Of a stretch of DNA of 64,000 nt, positions 44,491-53,280 are shown piece by piece. Source of the stretch: Microbulbifer celer (GTDB lineage Bacteria > Pseudomonadota > Gammaproteobacteria > Pseudomonadales > Cellvibrionaceae); the NCBI RefSeq assembly GCF_020991125.1, contig NZ_CP087715.1, positions 1,887,501-1,951,500 of the forward strand, read 5' to 3'. The notes under the pieces were generated by a model. The model was given only the letters and a program-made list of their open reading frames with translations. It was not told where the DNA came from and did not search any database. The position numbers and the translations under genes are program-made. The stretch's first letter is position 1. Each line of letters begins with the position of its first letter.

Positions 44491-45360
44491 TTATTCCGCC
44501 CAACCAAGTTTAGATCGGCAGGTCTCATAGAAGTTGTGATCAATTGGATGTATCAGCGTGAGCCTGTGCGGCTTCTTATGTATCCGTATAACATCCCCAG
44601 GCTCAGTAACTACCTGGTCATGCCCATCACAGGTCACATAAGAATGCTCGGAGTTGTGCTCACCAATGATTATTTTGAACTCACTACTCCCCTCAACCAC
44701 AATTGGGCGGCTGCTGAGCGTATGTGGGTTAAGCGGCACCACCACTATCGCATCCAGCTTGGGATGCATAATCGGTCCACCACCCGAGAGAGCATAGGCG
44801 GTCGATCCGGTAGGAGTAGAAACAATCAAACCATCAGAACGCTGGGTATAAACAAACTGCCCATCAATGAAAAGATCAAACTCGATCATGCGGATGTATT
44901 CACCGGGGTGAATTACCACATCGTTGAGAGATGAACCTTTGCCGATGGGCTTGCCATCTCGGGTGACAGACATATCCAACAGGAAACGGCTTTCGGCCAT
45001 ATATTTGCCGGAAAGCACTTCACCTACTTTCTGTTCAATTTCATCCGGGGTGATATCCGTGAGGAAGCCCAGGCGACCGCGGTTGATCCCCAATAGGGGA
45101 ACACTGAATTTGGCCAACGCCCGTGCAGCGGCCAGCAGACTGCCGTCACCGCCCACCACGATGACCAGGTCGCAGAGCTCGCCCAGCTTGTCTTTACTGG
45201 ATACGCGAGCCTTGTGATCGGCAACATCATTGGCTGTATTTTTTTCGAGCACCACGGAGTAACCCTCACGCTCTAGGAACGCCATCAGACGCTTGAGCGA
45301 GAGGACTGCGCTATCACTTTCGGTACGGCCGATCAGGCCGATGTTCTGAAATTCCGACAC
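44491..45360 (-). CDS. nadK: NAD kinase
   Basis: A 289-residue enzyme that phosphorylates NAD to NADP with ATP. VIVVGGDGSLLAAAR holds the GGDG catalytic motif; GINRGRLGFLTD and the glycine-rich STPTGSTAYALSGGGPI region bind NAD. GTG at 45360 (VSEFQNIGLIGR) gives the usual family length (292 in E. coli); the frame opens at a TTG further upstream, at 45429. A GGGGGAG lies very close to the GTG. The gene marks the right border of the polysaccharide island and has a normal, GC-richer composition. Confidence 0.93.
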   Translation of the reverse strand: MSEFQNIGLIGRTESDSAVLSLKRLMAFLEREGYSVVLEKNTANDVADHKARVSSKDKLGELCDLVIVVGGDGSLLAAARALAKFSVPLLGINRGRLGFLTDITPDEIEQKVGEVLSGKYMAESRFLLDMSVTRDGKPIGKGSSLNDVVIHPGEYIRMIEFDLFIDGQFVYTQRSDGLIVSTPTGSTAYALSGGGPIMHPKLDAIVVVPLNPHTLSSRPIVVEGSSEFKIIIGEHNSEHSYVTCDGHDQVVTEPGDVIRIHKKPHRLTLIHPIDHNFYETCRSKLGWAE

Positions 45361-45615
45361 CGCTCCCCCATGGTGCCCGAATCTGGGCCATTGCAGTTGT
45401 ATTTGTATTTGGTTTGCTGTTGGTGGCAAAGCCGGTCATTTTTTCACCACCTCAGGCTCCTAACTCATTGATAATCAACCAGGAACCTACAAAATGACAG
45501 GCAATTATGCCTGAGCAGAAAGTGCGAGTCGAACACCGCTAGCCGCCAACCTTGACTGTATGGCCAATAGTCATATTATCCATGAAACAGTCGAGCTCGC
45601 TTCGTTTTTTGATTG

Positions 45616-46560
45616 TTATTTAACCACCCCTCTCGCTCCCTGCAACCCACCCGTATGCAGCAGAAGGACTCCCTTTTTGGCGCCCAAACCTTTTCCTGAC
45701 GTAGTCATGCGAGATTGCTCTGCCAGTGCATAAGCAATCTTCGCGGTGTACACATGCTCCAGCACAAGGCTCTCCTGGCTCTCAAGAGCACACTGGAATA
45801 CCTCCAATATAGAGCTGCTTTTTCCGTAGCCACCGTGGTGGGCTCCTTTGATCAGGCTAAAACGATCATTCTGATTATTAGTAGAGGCCCATTGATTAGC
45901 CTCTTCCCTGATCGCAGGCTCCGCCTTCAATACAGGGACACCTACCAACTTGGTAGGTTCTTTCATGCCAGAGGCGAGCGCTCCCAGTGTGAGCCCTGTC
46001 CCACAGGCAACCCAACATTCTTCAAAGTCTATCGGCTTGGTTTGCTCAATAGCCTTGCCAAGTAACTGAATACCTCTCGCCCCCTGTAAGTTCGCCCCAC
46101 CCTCCGGCACAAACCACCCCGCAACATCTCCCAATCCAATCCCTGCCAGAAAGCCGGCATCATTCCGCTTCTTATAATCAAGCCGCGAAACAAACCGCAG
46201 CTCCATCCCAAACCGCTCCGCATCCTGCAACATGGCGCTCAGCACCGGCGGGCGGTGGCCGCGGATGATACCGACGGTTTTGAAACCGAAACGCAGCCCC
46301 GCCGCGGCGGTGGCGTGTATATGATTTGACCAGGCGCCGCCGCAGGTGATGATGGTATCGAGTCCGCGGTCTCTTGCTTCCAGCAGGTTGTAGATCAGTT
46401 TGTAGGCCTTGTTGCCAGAGATCAGTGGGTCGATGAGGTCGTCACGGCGGATCCAGAGGTCGATGCCGGGGAATAGGTCGGAGTTAATCTGCTGGTAGGG
46501 GACATTGCGGGCGGCTTCGATAAAGGCTTCGAGACTCAGTTCGGTGAGGTAACGGATCAT
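45616..46560 (-). CDS. PLP enzyme: D-cysteine desulfhydrase / ACC deaminase family
   Basis: A 314-residue fold-type II PLP enzyme. The PLP lysine is Lys51 in SGNKAYKL, and TCGGAWSNHIHATAAAGLRFG is the conserved Asn/His stretch after it. A phosphate-binding glycine loop appears in ACGTGLTLGAL. The family includes 1-aminocyclopropane-1-carboxylate deaminase and D-cysteine desulfhydrase; free-living marine gammaproteobacteria more often have the latter. The motifs do not decide between them. It follows the RES/Xre pair on the same strand, 12 bp after the RES stop. Confidence 0.85.
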   Translation of the reverse strand: MIRYLTELSLEAFIEAARNVPYQQINSDLFPGIDLWIRRDDLIDPLISGNKAYKLIYNLLEARDRGLDTIITCGGAWSNHIHATAAAGLRFGFKTVGIIRGHRPPVLSAMLQDAERFGMELRFVSRLDYKKRNDAGFLAGIGLGDVAGWFVPEGGANLQGARGIQLLGKAIEQTKPIDFEECWVACGTGLTLGALASGMKEPTKLVGVPVLKAEPAIREEANQWASTNNQNDRFSLIKGAHHGGYGKSSSILEVFQCALESQESLVLEHVYTAKIAYALAEQSRMTTSGKGLGAKKGVLLLHTGGLQGARGVVK

Positions 46561-46572
46561 GTGGGTGAGAGG

Positions 46573-47355
46573 CTATGCGGGCTGAGGTAGTTTACCCGCA
46601 GCCATAAACTGAGAGCGCTCGAAGCTTTTGGTTTCCACCCGGTCCCCAGACTTCACCAGAAAGGAGACGCTGTCAGGGGTAGATTCGGCGGTCACTTCCG
46701 CTTCGATTGTCGGGGGACGGCGCAGCAGGGCCTGGGGCTCGAACAGCGCGACATTGACGCCTTCGGAGCTGTCGATGGGCAGGCTGGCAATACCCGCACT
46801 CAGTGCTCTGGCCGAGGGGGCTTCCACGCCTTGAATACTGCACTCACGCATTTGCGCTCCCAAGTGCTGACAGAATCGATACTCGGATGTATGCGTCAGT
46901 TCCGGCCAGTGTTCTTTCCATGCTTCAGCCTGCAGGCGAACGCCAGGGTCTGCACAATATTTCGCCGAAAAGATCTGGTGATAGCTGGTCACCGCTTTTT
47001 CGGGCGCCTGCTCCATATCATTCAGAAACAGCAGGCGATAATAGGCGGCTTCGGAGAGAACCGTGGAAACGTTTTTGCTGCCGTAGAAAATGCCACTCTC
47101 GGCAGTGCCGCCAAAGCGGGACCCCCAGGGCAATGGCGGATAGCGGAACGGGGTTGCCAGCAGGTAGTGCAGGTGCTCGCTGCCCGGCAGGCGAGCGGGC
47201 TTACTTTGCTCAAGGAGGTTTTCCAGGATCTCCTGCTTGTGCAGGCTATCTACCAGACTTCTGGTGGCGACTTCTTCCTGGGACTCGATGATGCGATACA
47301 GGCGGCCGATCAAGCGGGTTGCCGACAGGCGGATTGTATCGCGCAGATCGATCAC
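46573..47355 (-). CDS. RES-domain toxin (NAD+ phosphorylase family)
   Basis: A 260-residue protein with a central RES domain: LYRIIESQ near the N terminus, RYPPLPWGSRFGGTAESGIFYGS, then the Glu-containing TVLSEAAYYR. RES toxins degrade NAD+ and stop growth unless held by a cognate Xre/MbcA-type antitoxin. The GTG start overlaps the antitoxin stop by four bases (GTGA), the classic toxin-antitoxin layout with the antitoxin first. The protein is longer than the RES core alone (about 150 residues), with an N-terminal helical extension. Confidence 0.85.
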   Translation of the reverse strand: MIDLRDTIRLSATRLIGRLYRIIESQEEVATRSLVDSLHKQEILENLLEQSKPARLPGSEHLHYLLATPFRYPPLPWGSRFGGTAESGIFYGSKNVSTVLSEAAYYRLLFLNDMEQAPEKAVTSYHQIFSAKYCADPGVRLQAEAWKEHWPELTHTSEYRFCQHLGAQMRECSIQGVEAPSARALSAGIASLPIDSSEGVNVALFEPQALLRRPPTIEAEVTAESTPDSVSFLVKSGDRVETKSFERSQFMAAGKLPQPA

Positions 47356-47714
47356 ACCTTACCTCGCATGGCGTCCAGGTAAGTGACGATACGTACCAGG
47401 CCATCAATGCGATGGGCCAACTCTTTTGGCACGCCGTTCAGTGCGCGATTGGCGGTTGCAAACCAGGTCCTGGCGCCCTCTTCTCCGCCCATAAGAACAA
47501 AAGCCGCGCGGTAGGCCCGTACCAGCAAAAGAGCAAGCTGGCCTTCAGCACTTTGCGGGGCGAGACCGTTGCGGCGACGCAGGGTGCGATCATCCAAGTG
47601 GATGATTTCGCTGAGCTCTTTCTTCTTGAGGCCCAGATGATGGGCGGTATTGAGGGTTGCCTCAAGCAGGACCTGATCTTCAGTGGCCTGAGGGGTATGG
47701 GCTGGATTTGCCAT
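47352..47714 (-). CDS. Xre/MbcA/ParS-type antitoxin (DUF2384)
   Basis: A 120-residue antitoxin starting at ATG 47714 (MANPAHTPQATE), with CGGAGG five bases upstream; the frame continues to 47786 without support. The middle has a helix-turn-helix-like stretch (LGLKKKELSEIIHLDDRTLRRR), and the C-terminal DUF2384 part has ANRALNGVPKELAHRIDGLVRIVTYLDAMRG, which in relatives plugs the RES active site. Such antitoxins usually repress their own operon. It directly precedes and overlaps the RES gene. Confidence 0.85.
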   Translation of the reverse strand: MANPAHTPQATEDQVLLEATLNTAHHLGLKKKELSEIIHLDDRTLRRRNGLAPQSAEGQLALLLVRAYRAAFVLMGGEEGARTWFATANRALNGVPKELAHRIDGLVRIVTYLDAMRGKV

Positions 47715-47814
47715 GTTGCCTCCGGGTGAGTTATCGGGGACATATGACCCAAATATATTCCACAATCGGACAAATAGCAATATCAAGCCGAGCTTGAGCC
47801 CGACAGACTGCCAG

Positions 47815-47851
47815 ACACAAAAAAGGCCCTGCTCTTTCGAACAGGGCCTTT
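47815..47851 (-). terminator. Rho-independent terminator after the tRNA-Val/Asp pair
   Basis: On the minus strand AAAGGCCCTG pairs with CAGGGCCTTT (10-bp stem, 10-base loop) and is followed by a T6 run. It lies eight bases after the tRNA-Asp 3' end. Confidence 0.85.
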
Positions 47852-47858
47852 CATTGTA

Positions 47859-47935
47859 TGGCGGACCGGACGGGACTCGAACCCGCGACCTCCGGCGTGA
47901 CAGGCCGGCATTCTAACCAACTGAACTACCGGTCC
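47859..47935 (-). tRNA. tRNA-Asp (GTC)
   Basis: A 77-nt cloverleaf including an encoded CCA. The acceptor stem is GGACCGG/CCGGTCC, the D-loop TAGTTCAGTTGGTTAGA, the anticodon loop CTGTCAC and the T arm GGGTTCGAGTCCC. It is the second gene of a tRNA-Val to tRNA-Asp transcript. Confidence 0.97.
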
Positions 47936-47983
47936 GCGGTAGTGCATCTCTCGCTTGTGCTCTTACCAGGTAAGAGTGAGAGA

Positions 47984-48059
47984 TGGTGGGTGGTACAGGG
48001 GTCGAACCTGTGACCTACGGCTTGTAAGGCCGTCGCTCTCCCAACTGAGCTAACCACCC
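47984..48059 (-). tRNA. tRNA-Val (TAC)
   Basis: A 76-nt tRNA including CCA. The acceptor stem is GGGTGGT/ACCACCC, the anticodon loop CTTACAA and the T arm AGGTTCGACCCCT. It is the first gene of the pair, 48 bp from tRNA-Asp, with a promoter about 50 bp upstream. Confidence 0.97.
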
Positions 48060-48109
48060 GATTTGCTTGGAGTTTTTGGCGTTTGCCGTTCCCCCCTGAA
48101 GCGAGGCGC

Positions 48110-48137
48110 ATGATACCCGAGTGCGATTTAGTGTCAA
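48110..48137 (-). promoter_or_regulatory. Sigma-70 promoter of the tRNA-Val/Asp transcript
   Basis: On the minus strand a consensus TTGACA (48132-48137), a 16-bp spacer and TATCAT (48110-48115) are followed by GCGCC, the GC-rich discriminator typical of stringently controlled stable-RNA promoters. Confidence 0.7.
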
Positions 48138-48181
48138 CAAAAAATACGCCAAAAATTTAATTTTCTGTCATCTTTATTTTG

Positions 48182-50578
48182 CTACTCGGTTTCTGCACCA
48201 TCTGCGGACACGGAAACCGGTGTTGGACTTACCTCTTCCTCATCCGGTTCACTCGAATCATCGGCGATGATGTCCGTAGAAGAAAGCCGATAATCTGACG
48301 GCACCTGATGGCCGGCAATAGTTACCGGGCCACCGTGAGGCAACAGCTGGTCTTTCGGTCGCCCGACACCCGGAACGTTGTAATTACAAACACCATCCGG
48401 GAAAACACGCCGCATATCCTCGATGCGATCAACTACTTCACCGGTACGGATGCCGTAAGTGTTTTTGGCAATTGCACGTTCCAATGGCTGCAACGCGCAC
48501 TTGAACACATCACCAGTTATCGGCGCGCCAGCCATCTGTCGCGAAGTGCTGTAAATGGGATACAGGTCCATGCAGGCCCCATTCGGCTTGTGATTCCAAC
48601 TACCATCCCAAACGCTGTCGCCTGCCGCCAGAACATTTCCCTCCTTATCGAAACAGCGATCCGTAGCCTCGATAGGCTTGTTAGCTGCAACGCCTTTTTC
48701 CGGGTGCTCGATAATGTTCAGCATCCAGTGATCGATAATGTCCAGCGCTTCATCGACCGGGTCAAACTTTTTATGACTCATCCAGATCAGCTGATTATCC
48801 GAATGTCCACGGGCCCGGCGGATACGCTCCCTGCTGGAGAAGGACGCCAGGCTGTGGTGCATATCCAGCTCTTTCTCCAGGTAATGACGCAAGTCAACGA
48901 TGGGGATTTCCACATCCCCCAGAAACACATGACCGGAGCGATAGATCCCTTTGATGGCATCTACACTGGCAACACTTCTCGGAGCGGGACTGTCCAGACT
49001 GCCGAGGTTCATGTTGTGCTCACTCCACACAGACAACTCCATCGGGAACACATCGCCATTCATAAACCAGAGCTTCTCCCCGCCCTGATCTTGCGGCTCT
49101 TTCCAGCCGCCGATGGTGGCATTGATACGCAGAAAGTCATCTACTGAGATCTTTCCCTGTTGCAGAGCTTTCAAACCATACTGGACGCCCTGATTATCCC
49201 AGGCCCTGTTGGCATAGCCGTTAACGTCCGTCCCGTAAAAGTCTTTCAGGTCTTCCCAGTGCGTCCAGTGGGTATTTCTTGCGATAGGTTCAGCGAAGCT
49301 TTTATCGAAATGGATAAAATTGGGGTTATTCACCAGCGGCACCAGCCCACGCCACCCCTGCACACATTCCGACGCGCCTTCAGCCAGTCCCCTATACCTG
49401 CCATCAAAAAGCGCCGCGATAGATTCCAGTGTTTGGAAACGGTGCTCAAACTCTTTATTGCTCGCCAACCCCAGAATCTCGGAACGCTCCGTAACATCCC
49501 GCCAGCGCTCGTCCTCAGCCGCGATGACATCGAAGTAATACTCCAGCGGCTCACAGTCAAACACATAGATCGTTTGGCTAACCATGTCCGGGTAGGAGTA
49601 CAAAGGTAAAGCAGCATCGATCACACCCGGCGCATTTTGCGCGATCAGGTATTGCTGAATCGCCCCTCCAGATCCGCCAACGCCGACTGTATAAAGCGGC
49701 TCATCGTACAGGGCCGAAAACTGCTTTTTGAGGCGTCTTGCGGTGTCTTCCGCAAGCCAGATATTGTAGTGATTGCTGGTCTGGTTAGCCGAGGAATAAA
49801 CCACGGCGTAGCCTCTGGCCAGCTGGTCTTCGCGTCGCTCTACTATGTCACTGCGACTGATATTCCCCTGGCGCCGGCCGATGCCTACACCGCCACGGAA
49901 CTGATAAATCAAGCGACGATTCCAATTGCTACCGTTGGGCTTTTCAGCCGTTTCGTTATCACCCCTCAGTACCGCAATGGCGTAAAAGAAACGATTGATA
50001 GTGCCGGTTTCCAGGCGCACAACAAAATCGGTGCTCCTGCCATTGACCGTCACCTGATCAATATCACCCTGCGCCTCTTCTAAGGGATGAAAAAGGCCGT
50101 CGCGCGTACTGCGATAAAAATAGGCCACTGCAGTTTTATGACTACAGTCGCGACTGTAACCAATGACCTCATCGGTTTCATTCCCCTCATCATCTATCGC
50201 AAAAATGGGCACCCCCTCTTTGCCCTGGTTGTCCACCAGCGGCTGAAGACCGGTTACCTTGTTTTCCCCACAGAGAAATGGATAGGTAGACGGACCGGAA
50301 AACAGGGTTTCTACCGGGCCGGATTCGCCTACGGTGATTGGAAAGGGAAAGTACTCTGCGGGGCGCCCGGCTTTGCGGGGATGAACACCGCTATAGGCAG
50401 GCGCGGGCTTATGGTCGAGCGCCCCCTGAGGCACACCGACCACCGGCGCTTTTGGCGCGCCGGGAATTCTCGGGAGTTTCTCATAGGCATACCAGCCCCC
50501 CAGAACCAGTAGTACCGCAAAAGAAATGGCTACGCCCTTCCATATACGAGTCGAGAGTTTTCCCTCTCTCCAGGCCAT
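48182..50578 (-). CDS. DUF6351-like membrane-anchored protein, possible alpha/beta hydrolase
   Basis: A 798-residue protein starting at ATG 50578 (MAWREGK), with GGAGG five bases upstream. A membrane anchor or uncleaved signal lies at residues ~14-34 (GVAISFAVLLVLGGWYAY), so the bulk is periplasmic. The segment FVVRLETGTINRFFYAIAVL matches what I recall of the DUF6351 family. VGGSGGAIQQYLIAQN resembles a GxSGG nucleophile elbow, with a possible Asp and His further on, suggesting a hydrolase of the large esterase/tannase kind; this is inference. The acidic C-terminal tail (PDEEEVSPTP) is odd. It stands alone. Confidence 0.75.
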   Translation of the reverse strand: MAWREGKLSTRIWKGVAISFAVLLVLGGWYAYEKLPRIPGAPKAPVVGVPQGALDHKPAPAYSGVHPRKAGRPAEYFPFPITVGESGPVETLFSGPSTYPFLCGENKVTGLQPLVDNQGKEGVPIFAIDDEGNETDEVIGYSRDCSHKTAVAYFYRSTRDGLFHPLEEAQGDIDQVTVNGRSTDFVVRLETGTINRFFYAIAVLRGDNETAEKPNGSNWNRRLIYQFRGGVGIGRRQGNISRSDIVERREDQLARGYAVVYSSANQTSNHYNIWLAEDTARRLKKQFSALYDEPLYTVGVGGSGGAIQQYLIAQNAPGVIDAALPLYSYPDMVSQTIYVFDCEPLEYYFDVIAAEDERWRDVTERSEILGLASNKEFEHRFQTLESIAALFDGRYRGLAEGASECVQGWRGLVPLVNNPNFIHFDKSFAEPIARNTHWTHWEDLKDFYGTDVNGYANRAWDNQGVQYGLKALQQGKISVDDFLRINATIGGWKEPQDQGGEKLWFMNGDVFPMELSVWSEHNMNLGSLDSPAPRSVASVDAIKGIYRSGHVFLGDVEIPIVDLRHYLEKELDMHHSLASFSSRERIRRARGHSDNQLIWMSHKKFDPVDEALDIIDHWMLNIIEHPEKGVAANKPIEATDRCFDKEGNVLAAGDSVWDGSWNHKPNGACMDLYPIYSTSRQMAGAPITGDVFKCALQPLERAIAKNTYGIRTGEVVDRIEDMRRVFPDGVCNYNVPGVGRPKDQLLPHGGPVTIAGHQVPSDYRLSSTDIIADDSSEPDEEEVSPTPVSVSADGAETE

Positions 50579-50818
50579 ACACGCCTCCATACGCTGTATT
50601 CTTGTGCCAAACCCACTATTCGGATAAGCACAGCATCAGTATATGTGGCGTCTGGAAAAGCGCGGCCAAGATGGCGGGGGAGTAGACTTGATATGAGAAA
50701 CCATCGGTCGCACGAAACGCGGAAGCCGGAGCGATGAAACGATGTGAAAAGCGGTCGGGGGGGTGCAAATGAGGTGCGCCAAGGGCAAAACCAGGGAAAC
50801 CCTGCCCTCAACGGATCA

Positions 50819-50844
50819 ACTGGCAGCATTTTATTGCTGCCAGT
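50819..50844 (-). terminator. 10-bp hairpin downstream of cysC
   Basis: ACTGGCAGCA and TGCTGCCAGT pair perfectly around TTTTAT, 24 bases after the cysC stop. No T-run follows on the minus strand, so it may act in RNA stability rather than termination. A 10-bp tandem repeat (ACAGGCGTTA twice, 50851-50870) covers the cysC stop codon. The rest of 50579-50867 shows nothing recognisable. Confidence 0.45.
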
Positions 50845-50867
50845 CAAAACACAGGCGTTAACAGGCG

Positions 50868-51491
50868 TTAAACGATGATACCGCGCTCCTGCAGAGATTT
50901 GATGACCGCCTCTACTTCGTCTTCCAGAGTCATCTGATCTGTCCGCAGGTGCAGCTCCGGCTCTTTCGGCGCTTCGTAGGGGTCGTCGATACCAGTAAAG
51001 CCGCGAATTTCACCAGCGCGGGCTTTTTTGTACAGACCTTTCGGGTCGCGCTCTTCAGCCGCTTCCAGGGAGCAATCAACGAACACCTCCATGAACGCCA
51101 GATCACCCTCTTCATGCATCTTGCGCACCATGGCGCGATCTTCAAAGTAAGGGGAGATGAAGCTGCTCAATACCACCACACCGGTATCCGCAAACAGCTT
51201 GGAAATCTCGCCCACACGACGGATATTTTCCTGGCGATCTTCAGCGGAAAAGCCGAGGTTGGAGTTGATGCCGTGACGGATATTGTCGCCATCCAGGCGG
51301 TAGGTCAGCACACCGCGCGCCATCAGCGCCTTCTCCACGGCAACCGCAACGGTACTTTTACCAGAACCTGAAAGACCGGTGAACCAGAGGGTCACGCCTT
51401 TGTGCCCCAGCATCGCAGCACGGTCACCGCGCGTCACATCGCCATCATGCCAGGTAATATTGGTTGCTTTGCGCTCTACCACTTCAGTCAC
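50868..51491 (-). CDS. cysC: Adenylylsulfate kinase
   Basis: A 207-residue APS kinase that makes PAPS from adenylylsulfate and ATP. The P-loop is GLSGSGKST (residues 39-47, Lys45), followed by [19 protein letters not shown], the APS-binding [13 protein letters not shown] and [25 protein letters not shown]. These are all family signatures, and the length is standard. No cysDN or cysH lies beside it in this window, which is less common than the cysDNC order. The ATG at 51491 has AGGGG about eight bases upstream. Confidence 0.96.
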   Translation of the reverse strand: MTEVVERKATNITWHDGDVTRGDRAAMLGHKGVTLWFTGLSGSGKSTVAVAVEKALMARGVLTYRLDGDNIRHGINSNLGFSAEDRQENIRRVGEISKLFADTGVVVLSSFISPYFEDRAMVRKMHEEGDLAFMEVFVDCSLEAAEERDPKGLYKKARAGEIRGFTGIDDPYEAPKEPELHLRTDQMTLEDEVEAVIKSLQERGIIV

Positions 51492-51623
51492 TTTATTCCC
51501 CTAAAACGTTAAACACTGTGAATTTGCGGTCATATCCCTGCCGCAAATGAAAAGTCAGGGCGCATTATCCAAGATCGCCCCACTACCCGTAAAGGCGCCA
51601 GATAGAACAATAAAGTTCCAGAA

Positions 51624-51652
51624 CCAAAAAACCCGGCATAAAGCCGGGTTTC
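51624..51652 (-). terminator. Rho-independent terminator of the tRNA-Pro/Arg/His operon
   Basis: On the minus strand AAACCCGGC and GCCGGGTTT pair around a 5-base loop and are followed by TTTTTT. It lies about 25 bases after the tRNA-His 3' end. Confidence 0.85.
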
Positions 51653-51674
51653 GGGGACCATCGAGGGTCAGATA

Positions 51675-51751
51675 TGGGGTGGCCGACGGGGATCGAACCC
51701 GCGACCTCAGGAGCCACAATCCTGTGCTCTACCAACTGAGCTACGGCCACC
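51675..51751 (-). tRNA. tRNA-His (GTG)
   Basis: A 77-nt tRNA including CCA, with the extra 5' G (position -1) typical of tRNA-His. The acceptor stem begins GGTGGCC, the anticodon loop is ATTGTGGC and the T arm GGGTTCGATCCCC. It is the last gene of the Pro-Arg-His transcript. Confidence 0.97.
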
Positions 51752-51820
51752 ATTGATAAAGTTTCAATTGATGCCTTGTGGCGACATCAATCTACTCGCC
51801 AGACATAACGTCCGACATGC

Positions 51821-51844
51821 TCGAAATCGCTTTCGCGGTTTCGA
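51821..51844 (-). ncRNA. Hairpin in the tRNA-Arg/tRNA-His spacer
   Basis: Within the long 182-bp spacer, a near-perfect 10-bp stem (TCGAAA-CGC paired with GCG-TTTCGA, one mismatch) is capped by a GAAA tetraloop on the transcribed strand. It is preceded by GCCCACTGGCAAAACTGG, which loosely recalls the 5' part of a leucine tRNA. It could be a processing signal, a small RNA or a tRNA relic; none is established. Confidence 0.35.
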
Positions 51845-51933
51845 CACCCACCAGTTTTGCCAGTGGGCCTGAGTAGTCTTGCGACTATAAGCTCGACCTG
51901 GAACATCCAAGTCTTCAGCGCCCATCAGAATAA

Positions 51934-52010
51934 TGGCACGCCCGGCAGGACTCGAACCTGCGGCCATCCGCTTAGAAGGCGGATGCTCTATCCAGCTGAG
52001 CTACGGGCGC
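51934..52010 (-). tRNA. tRNA-Arg (TCT)
   Basis: A 77-nt tRNA including CCA. The acceptor stem is GCGCCCG, with the anticodon loop CTTCTAA and T arm AGGTTCGAGTCCT. It is the middle gene of the Pro-Arg-His transcript. Confidence 0.97.
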
Positions 52011-52026
52011 AAAAAACCCGGAAATC

Positions 52027-52103
52027 TGGTCGGGGCAGAGGGATTCGAACCCCCGACATCCTGCTCCCAAAGCAGGCGCGCTACCAGACTGCGCTATGCC
52101 CCG
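52027..52103 (-). tRNA. tRNA-Pro (TGG)
   Basis: A 77-nt tRNA including CCA. The acceptor stem is CGGGGCA/TGCCCCG, with the anticodon loop TTTGGGA and T arm GGGTTCGAATCCC. It is the first gene of the operon, 16 bp before tRNA-Arg. Confidence 0.97.
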
Positions 52104-52141
52104 TTTCTCTTCAAAGGGTCACCCCCCGTCAGAGAGCGCGC

Positions 52142-52170
52142 ATATTACTGCCGTCTTTCGAGGGAGTCAA
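52142..52170 (-). promoter_or_regulatory. Sigma-70 promoter of the tRNA-Pro/Arg/His operon
   Basis: On the minus strand TTGACT (52165-52170), a 17-bp spacer and TAATAT (52142-52147) are followed by GCGCGCTC, a GC-rich discriminator. The leader to tRNA-Pro is about 30 nt. The rest of the 331-bp gap up to folD holds no clear gene or signal; a 67-codon frame there (52230-52433) is not convincing. Confidence 0.75.
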
Positions 52171-52434
52171 CGCCGCTAAGCTATTCTTTTTTAAAGTAGT
52201 TTAGCCTTTGAGCACACAGCTCCCGAAAAATGGGACAGGACATGCTCAAACCACGCAGAAAACGCGAGCTAGTGGTGGCCAGAAGGGGAAATTATTCGCC
52301 GCCTGTGCGAAAATGCCGCCCCATTACCGAGGTCGCCCCTCTTCTGCGACCAGCGATTCAACCCTGTAAATCGAGCTTGCCGGGAAGCAAACGCCTCCCG
52401 CGCCAAGCTCAATGTTCAAACCGAGAAGCTTGAT

Positions 52435-53280
52435 ATGTCTGCACTGGTTCTGGATGGCAAGGCCCTGGCCCAGAAAACTGAACAAGAACTGTCTGCGCGG
52501 GTAAGCGCCCTCAAGGAGAAGAGCGGTGGTCAGACACCGATTCTCGCCACAATCCTGGTGGGTGACGACCCCGCCTCTGCCACCTACGTAAAGATGAAGG
52601 GCAATGCCTGCCGCCGCGTTGGCATGGACTCAATGCAGGTAGAACTCCCCTCCTCCACCACTACCGAACAGTTGCTGGCGAAGATTGACGAGCTCAACGC
52701 CAACGCGAATGTGCACGGCATCCTGCTGCAACACCCGGTACCGGAACAGATCGACGAGCGCGCCTGCTTTGACGCCATTGACCTGGATAAAGACGTCGAT
52801 GGTGTGACCTGTCTCGGCTTTGGCCGCATGGCCATGGGAGAAGAAGCCTACGGCTGCGCCACCCCTAAAGGTATCATGCGCCTGCTTGAAGCCTACAACA
52901 TAGACCTCTCCGGCAAACACGCGGTAGTTGTAGGCCGCAGCCCAATCCTCGGCAAGCCGATGGCAGCCATGCTGTTGAATGCCAATGCCACCGTGACTAT
53001 CTGTCACTCCCGCACCGAGGACCTGGCCGGACATATCGGTCGCGCAGATATCGTGGTCGGTGCCGTGGGTCGCCCGGAATTCATCAAAGCGGACTGGATC
53101 AAAGATGGTGCGGTAGTCGTGGATGCCGGTTATCACCCCGGTGGCGTTGGCGACATCGAGCTCGAGCCGCTGAAGGATCGCGTCGCCGCGTACACGCCGG
53201 TTCCCGGGGGTGTAGGCCCCATGACCATCAATACCCTGATCTATCAATCAGTCGATTCCGGCGAGCGCAAGATTGGCTAA
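52435..53280 (+). CDS. folD: Methylenetetrahydrofolate dehydrogenase/cyclohydrolase
   Basis: A bifunctional one-carbon enzyme (281 residues) that interconverts methylene-, methenyl- and formyl-THF with NADP. The family signatures are intact: [13 protein letters not shown] with Tyr51 and Lys55, [32 protein letters not shown] in the Rossmann half and the C-terminal [11 protein letters not shown]. The length is standard. The ATG at 52435 follows AGAAGC. The 3' end overlaps the next gene if that gene uses its TTG start. Confidence 0.97.
   Translation: MSALVLDGKALAQKTEQELSARVSALKEKSGGQTPILATILVGDDPASATYVKMKGNACRRVGMDSMQVELPSSTTTEQLLAKIDELNANANVHGILLQHPVPEQIDERACFDAIDLDKDVDGVTCLGFGRMAMGEEAYGCATPKGIMRLLEAYNIDLSGKHAVVVGRSPILGKPMAAMLLNANATVTICHSRTEDLAGHIGRADIVVGAVGRPEFIKADWIKDGAVVVDAGYHPGGVGDIELEPLKDRVAAYTPVPGGVGPMTINTLIYQSVDSGERKIG

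Noticed and set aside
52230-52433. 67-codon frame before folD
   Set aside because: Basic, low-information sequence ending directly at folD; it looks like leader DNA, not a protein.
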